Part shown: piece by piece, positions 11,943-24,100 of the stretch | Layout of the letters: each line of letters begins with the position of its first letter | Numbering within the stretch: position 1 is the first letter of the stretch | Notes under the pieces: generated by a model | Seen by the model: only the letters and a program-made list of their open reading frames with translations | What the model was told of the DNA's origin: nothing | Database searches by the model: none | Translations under genes and position numbers: made by a program | Source: Rhinopithecus roxellana | Lineage: Eukaryota; Chordata; Mammalia; Primates; Cercopithecidae | Assembly: GCF_007565055.1 (NCBI RefSeq) | Contig: NC_044559.1 | Location: forward strand, 41,906,546-41,970,545 | DNA: 64,000 nt | Direction: 5' to 3'

Positions 11943-12251
11943 TGTACAGTCCAGTATGGCAGCCACTCACATGTGGCCGTTAAACATCTGAAATGTTATT
12001 AGAACACACCGAGAGGTGCTATAAAATACACACTGTCTCGAGTGTTTAGTAAATTAAAAAATGTAAAATCTCTCTTTAGTAAGTTTTATAATGATTACAT
12101 TTTGAAATATAATAGTTTGGTATATTGGATGAAATAAACCTAAATCATTTAAATCAGTTTCACTTGCTTTTTACTTTTTAAATTTTGTTTAAAAGTTTAC
12201 ATTTTAAATTGCATGTGTGACTTGCATTTTGTTTCTATTAGATAGCACAAT
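11943..12251. mobile_element. hAT-type nonautonomous DNA transposon
   Basis: Left end acagtccagtatggcagcca and right end gtttctattagatagcacaa are imperfect inverted repeats of the 'tgtccaatag' kind seen in hAT/Charlie MITEs. The interior (gtggccgttaaacatctgaa, tgaaatataatagtttgg) fits that family. Exact name (MER3/MER58-like) uncertain. Confidence 0.6.
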
Positions 12252-12289
12252 ACTAGATACTATTGGACACCCCTTAATCAATTTAAACA

Positions 12290-12515
12290 ACAGGAGCTAC
12301 ATTTTACTATATGTCCAACACCAAATGAAATTATGTATGTATATAATTTTATTTAATCCGTTCAACTTTTTGATAGGACTCATTATCCCTGTGTTGTAAA
12401 GGAGAAAACTGAAGGTCAGAGAAGTTAAGTAACTTATCCACGTTCACACAGGGAGCCTTAATTCAAATCACTCTTTGGCTCAAAGTCTGTGCTGTGATGC
12501 TTTTTGCTAAAGCAA
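12290..12515 (+). repeat. MIR SINE relic
   Basis: aaggagaaaactgaaggtca, gagaagttaagtaacttatc, ttcacacagggagcc is the MIR core and flank in order. Confidence 0.75.
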
Positions 12516-12599
12516 ATGAAGGATTTCCTAATCTCTAATAGACATGTAGGTTAATGAGAAAGACAATTTGTTAGCAGTCTGTCTGTTTCGGTAACTCTA

Positions 12600-13190
12600 T
12601 ATTTTGATAGGATTTCAAATTTAGAGAAAAATTGTAAGAATAATACAAGGAACTCACAGGTACGTTGTCCAGACCCACCATCTATCTATAGGCTAGGGAT
12701 AAAGAGAGAGAAAAAAGAGGATTTTTCCCCTCAAACCATTTGGGAGTAAGCTGCAGACATCAGGTCCATATACCCCTAAGTCCTGATGTGTGTGTGCTTC
12801 CTAAGAACAAGACATTCTCTTACTTAATCACAATCCAATGATCAAAATTAGGAATTTTAACGGTGATATAATACTATTTCTCAATGATAGTCCATATTCA
12901 GATTTCATCAATTGTCCCAGTAATGTCATTTTCAGCTACTTTCCCCACTTGGTTCAGAGTCTAGTCCAGGATAAGGCATTACATTTAGTTGTGATGTCTC
13001 CTTAATCTCCTTTAATCTAGAACAGTTCCTCAGCTTGGTGTGCTGCTTGACTCTGATATTTTTAAAGAATGCAGCCAATTATTTTGTAGAATGTTCGTTA
13101 GTATAGTTTATCCGGAATTCCCTTAGGATCAGAATCAGGTTTTGCACTTTCAGCAAGAATATTACAAAGTGTTCCTGTTCTCACTCAGCA
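12600..13190 (-). mobile_element. Old LINE-1 (L1M) 3' region
   Basis: ttagagaaaaattgtaagaa, cctaagaacaagacattctc, ttgtgatgtctccttaatct and attttgtagaatgttcgtta match the L1M 3' region. I read it as antisense by comparison with similar L1M tails; the strand is less certain than the family. Confidence 0.65.
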
Positions 13191-13194
13191 CATA

Positions 13195-13990
13195 TTTGCT
13201 AGCTGCTTTTAAATATTGTTTATGAGACTTTAGCATAAAAATAAGAAATAAGTCTTTCAAAAACACTTCTAGGTTTGAAATTGATCCAAATATTCCTGTG
13301 CAAAACAAGTGTAAATCTTAGGTATAAAATATAGATATGATAAATACGGATTATAATAATTATCATATGGCTATATTTCCATATTTTCCTGACCCTGTAT
13401 AGAAAACAATTTTTAATTCAGTCTAGCAATTTGAAAGACTAGAATGTACGAGTTGGTGATGGATAGGAAAAGAGAGTGAGTATAAGGTCATTTAACCACT
13501 AAAGATCATTTAATTTCAAGGCACCTGTTGTTTAGAGTAAAATAATTTCTTTGTTTTCCTTTCTCTTTCTTTTCACTTCAGTTCATATAAGTGCTTTGAT
13601 TAGAGTCATCAAACTGCCATTGCCAGATCCACTGCCATGCTGCAAGATGATGGTGTTTGTTCAGAGTTAGCAGCAAACTCTTATAATCTCCTTTCATTCA
13701 AATGATGTTTTTATTGCAAGATGTAACACCAGCAACCTAAACTGTCTCTGACAGTCTCATATTTTTCTTGTTTAAGAAACAGCTGTCAAAAGGATCTGTG
13801 TGAGCTGAGCAACTGACAAATTACAGGAAAATTATATTTTTAATCAATCACTTGCCTAAAGTCATGGAAGCTAATATGTGATTTATAGTTATCCAGACAT
13901 AACACCATTTAGAAACCTTTTCTTTCATCATAGGGCATCTAGTAATTTTTGTGGCTTCCTTTTTATCCTGTGGCCAAAAAAAGCATGTCT
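13195..13990. other. Unassigned AT-rich sequence
   Basis: No recognised repeat; no reading frame of note. Confidence 0.4.
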
Positions 13991-13994
13991 AAGA

Positions 13995-14781
13995 CAAATG
14001 CACTTTAAAGATTTAGACTGAAAGGAAAAGGATAGAAAAAGATATACCATGCAAAATGTGAGCTTCACAAGCACGATGTGATGTGGCTATATCAATACCA
14101 GTCAAAATAAATTTCAAGGCAAGGAATATGAATAGAGATAAAGCACATTTAATAATGACAAAAGGGTCAATTCATCAGAATACATGACAATACAAGATGT
14201 ATATGACCTTCAAAATATACAAAATGTATAGAGAAATTCAAAATCCACAAAGAAAAAAATGACAATGTTAAAGAGAGAAATAGAAGTAATTGGAGATTTT
14301 AACACCTCTTGTTCAATAATTGACAGAAAAAATAGGACAAAAAGATGGGTAAGGATATAGAAGATTTGACTATCAACAAACTTGAGCTGATTGGCATTTA
14401 CCGAACAGTGGTAGAATACACATTCACTTTTTAAGAACACACAGAACATTCACTGAGAGGCCATATGCTAGGTTCTAAAATGTTGCAATAAATTTCAAAA
14501 TATTGAAATCTTTAAAAGCTTATTTAGAGCCATAAAATTAAATTAGAAATCAATAACAATAAAGTATCTAGAAGTCTCCAAGGGCTTAAAAATTAAACTA
14601 CACCCTTGTAAAAAAAATGCACAGGTCAAAGAGGAAATTATAAGCAATAAGAAAATATTTTGTACAGAAAAATGATTTTAAAACACATGTCAGAAATTCA
14701 GAGATTCTGCTAAAGCACTGACTTAAGAGAAATGTATACCTTTGAAACCACGTTTGCAAACTTATGATAGAAAGAAAAATC
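13995..14781 (+). mobile_element. L1M ORF2 endonuclease-region fragment
   Basis: Colinear with L1 ORF2: gtgatgtggctatatcaata, ggagattttaacacctcttg (the endonuclease 'GDFN' region, damaged), gaacattcactgagaggcca, tagaaatcaataacaataaa. Many stops, non-functional. Continues beyond the inserted LTRs at 15462-15656 and 17590-17690. Confidence 0.8.
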
Positions 14782-15456
14782 TGACATGGCTGATTGATTC
14801 CATCTCACTTCCAACCTCACAGGCTAGTTGCTTTTGCTAATTCCTGGGTATGGGCCAAGCTAACTTTGGGAGAAATTTGGTTTATATTTTAAATGATAAT
14901 AGCCCTTCCCCAAAACTTGTAAAACTAATGAAAGGCCATCAGGTTAGGAGAATGAGAGGGGCTGGAATTCTGCTAAAATGTAAAGTAGGTACACAATTAC
15001 AGCCATTTTTCCAGAGGTCACAAGATTTGCAACTTCCCCAATTACTCCTGCAGGTAACATTACTATTGTAGAACCCAAGATTGGCTTTTTGAAGTGTCTT
15101 TTCAGGGTTTTGCACTTCTAATAACCAGATGGCCCCATTTGGACCTGTGACTCAGCCGGTTCTATGGCCCCACCTAGAAGCTGACTCAGCTCATGAGGAC
15201 CATATTTCATACCACCATCACTGCATCCCCAACCAATTAGCAGCACCCATACCCTAGCCCCCTGCCCACCAAACTATCTTTGAAAAACCCCTAACCTCCA
15301 AGCCTTCAGTGAGATTGATTTGAGTAATAACTTCCTCTCTTACCTGGTGTGACTAGTCTCATATTAATTAAACTCTTTCTTTATGGCAATGCCTTGAGTC
15401 TCCATGAATTGATTTTGTTTGTGCAGTGGGCAGGAAGAACGGATTGGGCAGTTACA
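14782..15456 (+). mobile_element. ERV1-type solo LTR (LTR A)
   Basis: About 675 bp between tgacatggctgattgattcc and a terminal ggcagttaca. It has an LTR-like 3' part with a TTAAACTC signal region and a terminal CA. It sits inside L1M ORF2: aaaaatc precedes it and taaatc occurs just after it, a possible diverged duplication. Family not resolved; retroviral genes are absent. Confidence 0.6.
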
Positions 15457-15461
15457 GATTT

Positions 15462-15656
15462 AAATCTGAAATCATTGACTTGAAATATTTCTTCTTTCAA
15501 AATATGTTTTCACATTATGAAACTAGGAAAACAATAAGTTTAAGGGAAGAAAGAAAGATAAGCAGAAATCAAAGAAATAGAAAACAGAAAAATAATAGAG
15601 AAAATGATCAAGGACAATAGCTACTTTTGTGAATAAAATGGTAACATTGATAACCC
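15462..15656 (+). mobile_element. L1M ORF2 fragment, continuation
   Basis: atgaaactaggaaaacaata, caaagaaatagaaaacagaa, aataatagagaaaatgatca resume L1 ORF2 where the 14 kb piece stopped, confirming that LTR A is an insertion. Confidence 0.75.
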
Positions 15657-15749
15657 CACAACAAGACTTCACTTGAGGATTGATCAGAGAATCTGAGCCA
15701 ATATGAGGAATATAGAATATGGTAAGAATCTGACCTCATGCAATTGGGC

Positions 15750-16619
15750 TGTAAACCAAAAATAAAATTCTAAGCCTCTTAGCCAACTGATGGATGCTCC
15801 TCTTGGCCAAGGGCATTCCAAAGTAAACCTGAAAAACTAATGCAAGGATGGAAAGGAGTGGGGGTCAGACATGCCTCATTGTAACCTCGTCCCTGTGGAA
15901 TTCAGGCACAACTGATAAGCATTAACATTAAAACAGAGATTCTAAGACTGAGAAAACAAACTTTGTAGCAATAAGATATCAAATTCCAGCCTGACTCTAG
16001 TATAGTATTGCATGACATGTAGCAGGCCCTGAAAGAAATCAGTCTTTTGTCCCAAAATATACTTATTTGATATATTTTGAAATGGTCTGGCAAATCTGTC
16101 TCTTGTGGGGAAAATTTACATTCTATAGAGACTCCCCTTTCCAGGTCTTTTTCTGATCCTGAAGAGGTTGGCTGAGAGTCCAGCACCTTTTAAGGGTCTG
16201 AATAGAAAACATTTGCCATCTATTGCCTCTAAGGGTGGCCACCTATGAGACTTCATCTACATAATAAGAACCCTGTTTTCCACAACCCTTTATCTTAACT
16301 CACACACTCCTTTCTATTGATTCTAGGTCTTCAGATAAGCGATTGCCAATCAGAAAATCTTTGAATCCACCTATGACCTGAAAGCCCTCCCACTTTGAGT
16401 TGCCTGCCTTTCCAAACTAACGAACACTTGACATGTATTGATTGATGTCTGTCTGTAACTTCTGTCCCTCTAAAATGTATAAAATCAAACTGTAAACCAA
16501 CCACTCTGGGGACATGTTTTCAGGAGCTCCTGGGGCTATGTCACAAGCTTTGGTCACTCATATTTGGCTCAGAATAAACCTCCTTAAATATTTTACAGAG
16601 TTTGACTCCTTCGTTGACA
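15750..16619 (+). mobile_element. ERV1-type LTR (LTR B)
   Basis: 870 bp from tgtaaaccaaaaataaaatt to ccttcgttgaca (TG...CA), with an AATAAA signal near 16573 and the downstream segment expected of a retroviral R/U5. Reminiscent of MER50/MER57-like LTRs, name not certain. No gag/pol/env recognised next to it. Confidence 0.65.
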
Positions 16620-17046
16620 GGGTAACTGGTTAAACGGTCTGTGAAACAAGTGCTTCGGTGTCCAAAGCCTACAGAGCCATCAGTCAGGAACAAAACCTGG
16701 ACTAGAAGTGGGAGAAACCGGGGACAAACTGGAGCCTAGAGAACCCACTGGGATTCAGAGGCACAAGCTGGAACCTGCATGGGTCTTTCACTGCCTCTGA
16801 GTGTCCAACTACAACATCTCAAGTGGGCTGCTGGTGCTCTTGTTGTGCAGCTGCATAGGTGACTCAGCCAGGGTTGAGAAAAGCTAGAGGCAGAAGCCCA
16901 GAAATGAGGGAAGCTGTAGGCCTGGCTCTTGCCCCCACTTATATGATGAACCACCAGAGAACCAGCAATGTGCAGGAGCTCAGCCAGCCACACCTTCCCA
17001 TACGTCCACTGCCTGCCACTTTATTCTGCTGTGAACCCCAAAAATC
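16620..17046. other. Block between two LTRs, origin unknown
   Basis: 427 bp separating LTR B and the opposite-facing LTR C. It could be leftover ERV interior or host sequence. No retroviral protein motif seen in any frame. Confidence 0.4.
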
Positions 17047-17478
17047 TGAAACAGGTCTCAGTTAATTTCGAAAGTTTGTTTTGCCAAGGTTGAGGACACA
17101 TGCCCGTGACACAGCCTCAGGAGGTCCTGACAACATGTGCCCAAGGTGGTCAGAGCACAGTTTGGTTTTATACATTTTAGGGAGACATGAGACATCAGTC
17201 AACATACGTAAGATGAACATTGGTTCTGTCTGAAAAGGCAGGATAAGTCCAAGTGGAGAGGGGGTTTGTAGGCCATAGGTGGATAAGACAGAAATGGTTG
17301 CATTCTTTTGAGTTTCTGATTAGCCTCTCCAAAGGAGGCAATCAGGTATGTATTTATCTCAGTGAGCAGAGGGGTGACTTTGAATAGAATGGGAGGCAGG
17401 TCTGCCCTAAGCAGTTCCCAGCTTGACTTTTCCCTTCAACTTAGTGACTTGGGGTCCCCAAGATATTTTCCTTTCACA
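17047..17478 (-). mobile_element. ERV LTR, antisense (LTR C)
   Basis: Read in reverse it starts tgtgaaaggaaaatatcttg and ends cctgtttca. The interior (gcccgtgacacagcctcagg, ggttttatacattttaggga) is well preserved, suggesting it is younger than the L1M it lies in. Family not named. Confidence 0.65.
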
Positions 17479-17589
17479 CTGTCTTGCACATCTCATGTAA
17501 ATTTCTCCTGGGGACAACCTGACTCAGAACCAAACAGAGAAGGGAATTCTGAGAAAGGTGGTTTTTGCTTTAGCATGTTGACACAATAC

Positions 17590-17690
17590 CTATCCACACT
17601 GAGAAAACAAAGAAAATACAAATTACCAAAATCAGGATTGAAAGAGGTGATACCATTATAGATTTTATAAACACTTATAAAAAACAAGCC
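17590..17690 (+). mobile_element. L1M ORF2 fragment, final piece
   Basis: aaaatacaaattaccaaaat followed by aggattgaaagaggtgatac matches the ORF2 segment that follows the 15.6 kb piece by about 100 bp in L1. The three pieces are therefore one old element. Confidence 0.7.
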
Positions 17691-17699
17691 CTGGCTCAT

Positions 17700-18500
17700 T
17701 CATTCCTCACCTTCAGAATTTCCTGGTTGTGTGTGCTCCTGGGAGAAAGAAAGTTTACATTAAAAAAGAAAAAGACATCCAATTACCTATCCTTCTTGTT
17801 TCCTTGCTGACTTAAATATATCTATGTATTAAAGCAAAAATTTAAACAATTGATCAATTAGAGTATTATGATGTACTCTGCTAAAGGATTCTTCAGGCAG
17901 CAGAACGTGGACATGTTTCATGGTAGATTATTATTTCACTGACAAGCTCAAGGGCAAGAACAATGAAATTTAAAATCATTAGCCTCTGCGCATTAAAGAT
18001 TGGTGAGAAATGAGGATAACATTTCTGAAATGAAATTTAATATGCCCACAATACTTTCAAGCAGAATTAAACACAATCTTCAGACCCACTTATTGCTGGA
18101 AGTGAACATTCTTTGCACATGCTCCGGCTCCTTTGTTTCCTTACAATACAGGTTCTTTGCCTTTTGTAGTCAGGATTAAATGACATAACATCCCTCACTA
18201 TGCAGAGCGTTGTGCAAATAGTGATCATGAGAAAGGAGCCTGTGAATTGGGTTTCTGCTTTATTTGCCCATACAAAGAGAACAGAGACTTCAAGAGTAAC
18301 TTTCCCATTGTCTCATTATTTGTCATACAACTCAGCACACGCTGGAAGACAATCACAAGATGGGCACACAAAGGTTTGATCGAGGTCCTGTTACTCAAAG
18401 CTCCCCTTTGCCTCTATCTCTACTGCCAATGAGGAAATGTATGTGATCAATTAACTCACACTAGCATACAGAGGTGCCTTCTCAGATCAGAGTTTTTCTA
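17700..18500. other. Unassigned sequence, no gene seen
   Basis: Possible very diverged MIR traces near 18170-18420, not strong enough to call. Confidence 0.4.
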
Positions 18501-18514
18501 GAAAGATACGTGGA

Positions 18515-18820
18515 GCCGGATATGGTGGTTCATGCCTGTAATCCCAGCACTTTGGGAGGCCGAGGTGGGTGGATCACAAGGTCAGGAGTTCAAGACCAGC
18601 CTGGCCAACATGGTGAAACCCAGTCTCCATTAAAAATATAAAAATTAGCCAGGCACAGTGGCAGGCACCTGTAATCCCAGTTACTTGGGAGGCTGAAGCA
18701 GGAGAATCATTTGAACCTGGGAGGCGGAGATTGCAGTGAGCCAAGATGGTGCTGAGATCATGCCACTGCACGTGCCAGGCTCTGCCTGGGCAACAGAGCA
18801 AGACTCTATCTCAAAAAAAT
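18515..18820 (+). mobile_element. Alu SINE (AluS-like)
   Basis: Complete sense Alu, with extra bases near 18752-18785 in the right monomer where cactgca/ctgc segments are partly duplicated. Diverged duplication aaagatacgtgga (18502-18514) and aaagacacctgga (18821-18833). Confidence 0.92.
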
Positions 18821-18833
18821 AAAGACACCTGGA

Positions 18834-19740
18834 GAAATGAACTACAGTATGGATTTATAATGGTAGAATTTCAAGCACTGTTGGGGTTGAGTTAGAAGAG
18901 ATTTGGCTACTGTGGGAGGAAGTTGTAGACTCTGCTTGAATCCTTTCTCCCTCTCTCTGCTTCCTTCACTGTTTCGGGGGAATCTAGAAAGTGCCAACTA
19001 CCTCATGAGCAGGTGGGTTAACGCCTGCCTTGACTGGATGTTTGATCTCATTAGCCACCGGTTTCCTTTTTCATCATTTCCAACAGCGCCATTGTTTATG
19101 ACCCCAGATAGACCTGGGATGCTAGTTACCAGCCCAATCATGTCCATTCTTACATTTCATGTCTTCTGTCAGAATTTATGATGTAGTATCCTTTGGAGAT
19201 CACTAAAAACATCCCTAGAGGAAAGAGCTTCTGTGAAGCCACTGAGTCATAAAACTGTCACCCAGAGAGGGGTATTTCTCATGGCTCAGAAGCTGTCTGG
19301 AAGAGCAACTTGCGGGAAGGAAGAGTTAAATGAGACAGTCGGTTGCGCAAATACTTGAGTGAGAGAGCAGTGAGAGCGATTCAATGAGCTTTTTCTTCCT
19401 CTAAAATTAATTACAATTTTAAAGGCTGGCAGCTTGATTTTATATTGCAACTTTCTTCAATTAAATCTACATTTTTTTCTGTCTTACTTCATGTCATCTC
19501 ACTAATTGGTTTCAGCATCTACTTGTGCCAATTGCTACCACCCAACTGTCTTTTCTTAAAAGAAGTTGTTTTACTAAAAGAAAATTTAAAATGTAAATGT
19601 ATCCTATTTTATATTGCCTCTTCCTTTTCTGCCAGAAGAGAGGTGGAAATAACTGATCAGTGAAATCCTAAGAGGCCCAAACTGGAGTTACATTTTTGCA
19701 ACGTGCAGGACAGTGCCATGAAGCTATCCTGTGTCTGGAA
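18834..19740. other. Unassigned sequence, no gene seen
   Basis: No recognised repeat. Open frames are below 95 codons and featureless. Confidence 0.4.
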
Positions 19741-19744
19741 ACCT

Positions 19745-19855
19745 GCGTTCATTCTCACCCAGTCAATGCATATTGAACACCCACTATATGCCAGGCCCTG
19801 GTCTAGATGCTTTGAGGTCTAAGCAGGATCAGTCAAGTGTCCATAAGAGCTTCCT
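19745..19855 (-). repeat. L2 LINE 3' end, antisense
   Basis: caatgcatattgaacaccca, ctatatgccaggccctggtc, tagatgctttgagg match the reverse complement of the L2 tail. Confidence 0.6.
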
Positions 19856-19859
19856 CCAG

Positions 19860-21180
19860 CTTCCCAGACATGGCAGAATCAGTATTCACACTCAAAACTC
19901 TGTTTCTGGTGGCCTTTCCCCAAACCGTTAAAATCATGGCAATGTCAAGTGAACAGTTATTTCCTTATTTTCCTTCAAAAAATGCTAGTAGTGATTGTAT
20001 TACCACCTCCTCCACTAACATCCGTTTTGAAAATAATGGCAATTCAGTAAAAAGCTTAGAAAGCAAAACAAAGCAAAATTATTCTGTTTTATTAAACAAC
20101 ATTAAAAGACTCGGTTCAAAACAGGGACGTGTTATGCTCAGTTGGCTCTGACAACCAAGTCAGCAGGGAACCCTCCAATTTCTTACCATCTGTGGGTGCT
20201 AGAAGGGCTTGCAAGCCTGCTGTGTGTAAAAGGTGGCAGTCAAAGAAGCCTCTTAAAACAAGAAAGGGATTTGAAATGGCTGTGTCCAACTGGTTGTCAA
20301 TCTGGATTCCAGGGGCCCTAGACGTTCAAGGTGATGCCTCCAGACCACTAGGAGGAGCTGTTGAGGGTGGTCGGGGGACCAACAGACTACAACCTCCAGT
20401 TCCCCACCCCAACTTCAACCCAAAGGGTGTCCCTTTCACCTGTCTCACCTACCTGTGTCCCTTGGATCAATCCATAAAAGAAAAGAGCTCCACAGAAGAA
20501 AAGGGCTCTACAGCCTTAAAAATATGGAAACCCACTGGCCTATGACCTGCTCTAGCCTGCTAGAGGGCAATGCTGATGACATATTCTCTTTGGGACTCAA
20601 ATAGTTTGAAACAGCAAACATTTTGATGAATGACGAAGTAAGAGCTGGGTTGGCCAACACTGTACTGTTACGGATGATGCTTGCTCCTCTCCTGCAGTTC
20701 TGCACACTTCCCCACCCAGCCTCAAGTGCCTGGGGAAGCCAAGCCAGCATAGCACAGCCCCCAGATACTTTAACATTCATACTTCAGACATTCAAGTCCG
20801 CATTTCCATGCAAGCCTGCATAATGCGAGGAAATTTAGCTTGCTTAAAAATAGATACTCCCAAGGCTGGGTAGTGCTCGGCCTTTTTTGCTGTAAACCAA
20901 GATGCAGCAGATGGAGCCCTTAACCATTAGTCTTTTTGTTCCTTCTTTTTCTCAGTTCATGAAACAGTAAAGGATGAATTCAGAGAAAAGTTAATAAGAA
21001 TATGCATCTAATGAGTATTGCAAAATGTTCACTTTACAGTGATGGATAAAGCCATTTTGGAGTCAATCCTAAAAAGTCAAGACTCCTGGGTGTCAAGTCA
21101 GGATGAAGTGATGCACAGAACCTAGAGGGGAAGCAAGCCAGCCCCCCAGCAGATGCAAGGGTTTATGCAGAAATTTGAAA
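19860..21180. other. Unassigned sequence, no gene seen
   Basis: About 1.3 kb without a recognised repeat. The longest frame (138 codons, 20129-20545) has no recognisable domain or splice context, so I leave it uncalled. Confidence 0.4.
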
Positions 21181-21184
21181 AAAG

Positions 21185-21415
21185 GCTGCCATTTATCAGG
21201 TATTTATCATGAGCCAGGACCTCTGTAAATAGCATCTCTAATTCTCAAAACAACCTTTTAAGTATTTTCATTTTACAGACAGGAAACTGAGGTTCAGAGA
21301 AGTAGTATTATGTCCAAGCCACCAAGCTAGTAAGTGACAGAACCAGGTTGCAAATCAGATCTGCCTGATTGTTCTCTTCCTGCTTCCCACACTACCACAC
21401 TGTTTGCACATCTCC
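21185..21415 (+). repeat. MIR SINE, well preserved
   Basis: attttacagacaggaaactg, aggttcagagaagtagtatt, accaagctagtaagtgacag is an almost consensus MIR core and flank. Confidence 0.85.
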
Positions 21416-21649
21416 AATGACAGGGAACTCACTGTCTTCCAAGCCTAAGGAATAAAAAGCACTTTGTGTTGAAATGAAACCCACTGCCTGTTACTGCTAC
21501 ACCTAGAACCTGCATCTGCCCTTTGGAGTCACACAAAGTCCATCAAAGAGGGCTTCCACAAGACAGCCCTCCAAAGAATTTGAAGAAAGATTGTGGAGCT
21601 CAATTTCTCTTCTCTAGGTTAAGCCTCCTGGGGTTGGGGTGTAGGGCTC

Positions 21650-21890
21650 AGGATGTGGGTCCTGGAACCAGACTGCTGGGGTTCAAGTTCCTGCTCAGTG
21701 ACCTACTGGGTGAACGAGGTGAATTTCAAATTTTCTTTCCCTCAGTTTCATCTTATACTCTGTCTCATCTGTAAAATGGTGTGAAAGCAATAACACCTAC
21801 TTTTTTGTGTTTATGAGAATTCAATAATTTATAGAAAGCACTTGGCATACAGCTTGCAAACAGCACGAGCTTAATAAGTGACAATGATAA
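21650..21890 (+). repeat. MIR SINE relic
   Basis: gtcctggaaccagactgctg, ctcagtgacctactgggtga, catctgtaaaatggtgtgaa, agcacttggcatacagcttg are in MIR order over nearly the full length. Confidence 0.8.
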
Positions 21891-21894
21891 TCAG

Positions 21895-22515
21895 TACTCA
21901 CAGCTTCCAGCTGTGTAATGATCCTGCTGTTTCGCCTCTTGACCTTTTCTTATTGATGTAGGGGCTTCTTGAATGTGATGTGGAAACAGAATGGAAAACT
22001 CCAGGACGGGCCTGAGCGGCTTGTAAGAGAACAGCATCATCACCTTTATTCTAAATGTGATTCTTGTTTTAACATAGGCAAAGAAGTTATTAGTTTGGGC
22101 TATAGCCACATCATACTGGTAACTCGTATTAAACTTGGAGTTAACAGAAACCCCTTGGTATTTTTATTCCACCCTCCATGCCATCCTAACTCAAGGGCCT
22201 TCTGAAGTCTAAAGCCAGAAGGTGGCTTGCTCAAATTAAGTGGTGGGTAAATGGGGGTTGGTTATGCATTATCTGTTTTTTCAGACATTTGAAATTGTCC
22301 ATATTTTTTTAAATGAGGGATTTAAAGATTTCCAGGACTTAGTCTGGGCCAACTTAGTGACGATTGAATGAAATATATTGAATGGACAGATGGAAAGATG
22401 GATCTGTTAAGTCCATGGATGTGAAAGCTGAGGATCTAAGATTTTAAGGAATTTTCCTGGGTCTCAAAACCAGCCAGAATTAGGTTTTGAAGACTCTGAA
22501 GTCTTCAAGCCTGTG
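21895..22515. other. Unassigned sequence, no gene seen
   Basis: No recognised repeat or coding signature. Confidence 0.4.
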
Positions 22516-22519
22516 GAAA

Positions 22520-22700
22520 GAAACTGGCATTTATTGCTTTTTGTGCCAGACCCTCGCCAGGGGCTTTACCTACCTTTTCTCATTTAATCTTTACAACCAA
22601 CTTATGCCGACAAAACCAAGGTCCAGACGTCACCCAGTGATGAATGGCAGGGCTCAGCTCCAAACCCAAGCCATCAGACCACACACTGCCTCTCTCCAGT
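22520..22700 (+). repeat. MIR SINE relic
   Basis: gaaactggcatttattgctt, gccagaccctcgccaggggc, tctcatttaatctttacaac follow MIR order. Confidence 0.7.
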
Positions 22701-22754
22701 TCTGTGTCAACAGGTAGTTCTATATGCAAAGCTATCTATATTGTTTTAAGAATA

Positions 22755-22965
22755 ACAAGTAACATTTAGCAACTATCTGCTGGCTCGTCTTCTAAGTGCC
22801 TTATTTCTTTCAACTCACTAATCCTGATAGCAACACCATAAGATGTGAGGCAGGGAAAATGTAAATATCTTCCTCAAGTTCATCATTAATAAGTAGAAGG
22901 ACTGAGATGTGAACTGGATGGTCTAGTCTATGGTCTGTATATTTAACAACCACAGCCTATTGATT
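22755..22965 (+). repeat. MIR SINE relic
   Basis: actcactaatcctgatagca, accataagatgtgaggcagg and the later part to aacaaccacagcctat follow MIR order, diverged. Confidence 0.6.
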
Positions 22966-22969
22966 CTTG

Positions 22970-23550
22970 TCTATCAACCTGGAATCCAGAAATACTTGCC
23001 TCATGTAGGCATCCTCCAGAATTCTTTGTCCTCCCTTTCTCATGTATGCCTCTTTCCCCAGACCCTTACCTCCTTTCCCCCCACCCCATCATAAATGGTT
23101 GCTTCATTTAAAACGATCTAACACAAAAATTGGTGAAATGATTATCAAATTTGCAGAGTACTCAGGTTGATGTGTGTCGAAGACATTTATTAGGTAACCA
23201 AAGATGCCGATTCTGGCTTGTTTTCTCAATTCCCAGCTCTAAAAGCTCGACAAGGAACATTACTAGAAAAACACATGCTCTGTAGTTAAGATGGATGAAA
23301 CTGCAGTTTGTATTGATTTTGGTAAGACAGCTAGTTACGAACATGTTTAATTACCTGATCCCAGGGGCTGTGTTTGAATTAACCAGATGCTGGTTCCTCT
23401 CTGTACTGGAAGATGTTCTCAACAGATTCTTATTGATGATATAGGAGGATCAATGGGTAAGTGTGCTTCAAAGTAATTAATAATGCATGTTTAGGTTAGA
23501 GATTTCAATAACTTAAGAGAATAAAATATGTTAAGTCCCATATCATCAAC
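22970..23550. other. Unassigned sequence, no gene seen
   Basis: No recognised repeat or gene. Confidence 0.4.
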
Positions 23551-23552
23551 AG

Positions 23553-23768
23553 CAGTGGTTTGCAACAAAGGACGACTTTGTCCCCCAGGGGATATTTGGC
23601 AACACTTAGAGACTTTTTGGTTGTCACAACTGGGGTGAGAGTTGCTACTGGCATCTATTGAGCAGGGAACGCAGCTTCTCCTAAAATTCTACAGTGCTCA
23701 GGACAGCTCCCCAGAGAAAGAATTATCTGGCTCAAAATGTGAATAGAGCTGAGGCTGAGAAACCCTAA
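23553..23768 (+). mobile_element. MER20-like hAT MITE
   Basis: The run tgtcccccaggggatatttg, tttttggttgtcacaactgg, gctactggcatctattgagc, gaattatctggctcaaaatg and gaggctgagaaaccct covers the element nearly end to end. A second copy lies at 36706-36922 in the opposite orientation. Confidence 0.85.
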
Positions 23769-23769
23769 T

Positions 23770-24090
23770 CTATAACAATACCAAAAGAATATAAATAGTA
23801 ATGAGAGAAAAGTTATTGATTTCACAATACAGAAAATGATTCATAATAATAGATTGACATTGGGGCCCACCATCACATCAACTCTATTTAAATGGATTAT
23901 AATGGTAATAATTTAGTTGAAGGTCACACTGAAGCAGTTATCAGTATCCAGTGAAAACATTTCTAGCCCTGTTTTTCTGTAGAAATTGTTTCACAACAGC
24001 CAGTTTTTCTGGGATTCACAAATTCAGGGATAACATGCAACACATGGGCTTAGTGTTAACATAACTACAGAAGGAGAGTTGACTTATAAA
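23770..24090. other. Unassigned AT-rich sequence
   Basis: No recognised repeat or gene. Confidence 0.4.
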
Positions 24091-24100
24091 CCTGAAGACA

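Noticed and set aside
14782..17478. A provirus bounded by LTR A/B and C
   Set aside because: The three LTRs differ in type and orientation, and no gag, pol or env motif lies between them; they are separate solo LTRs.
20129..20545. 138-codon frame as a possible exon
   Set aside because: No recognisable domain, and I cannot show splice signals or conservation from one sequence.
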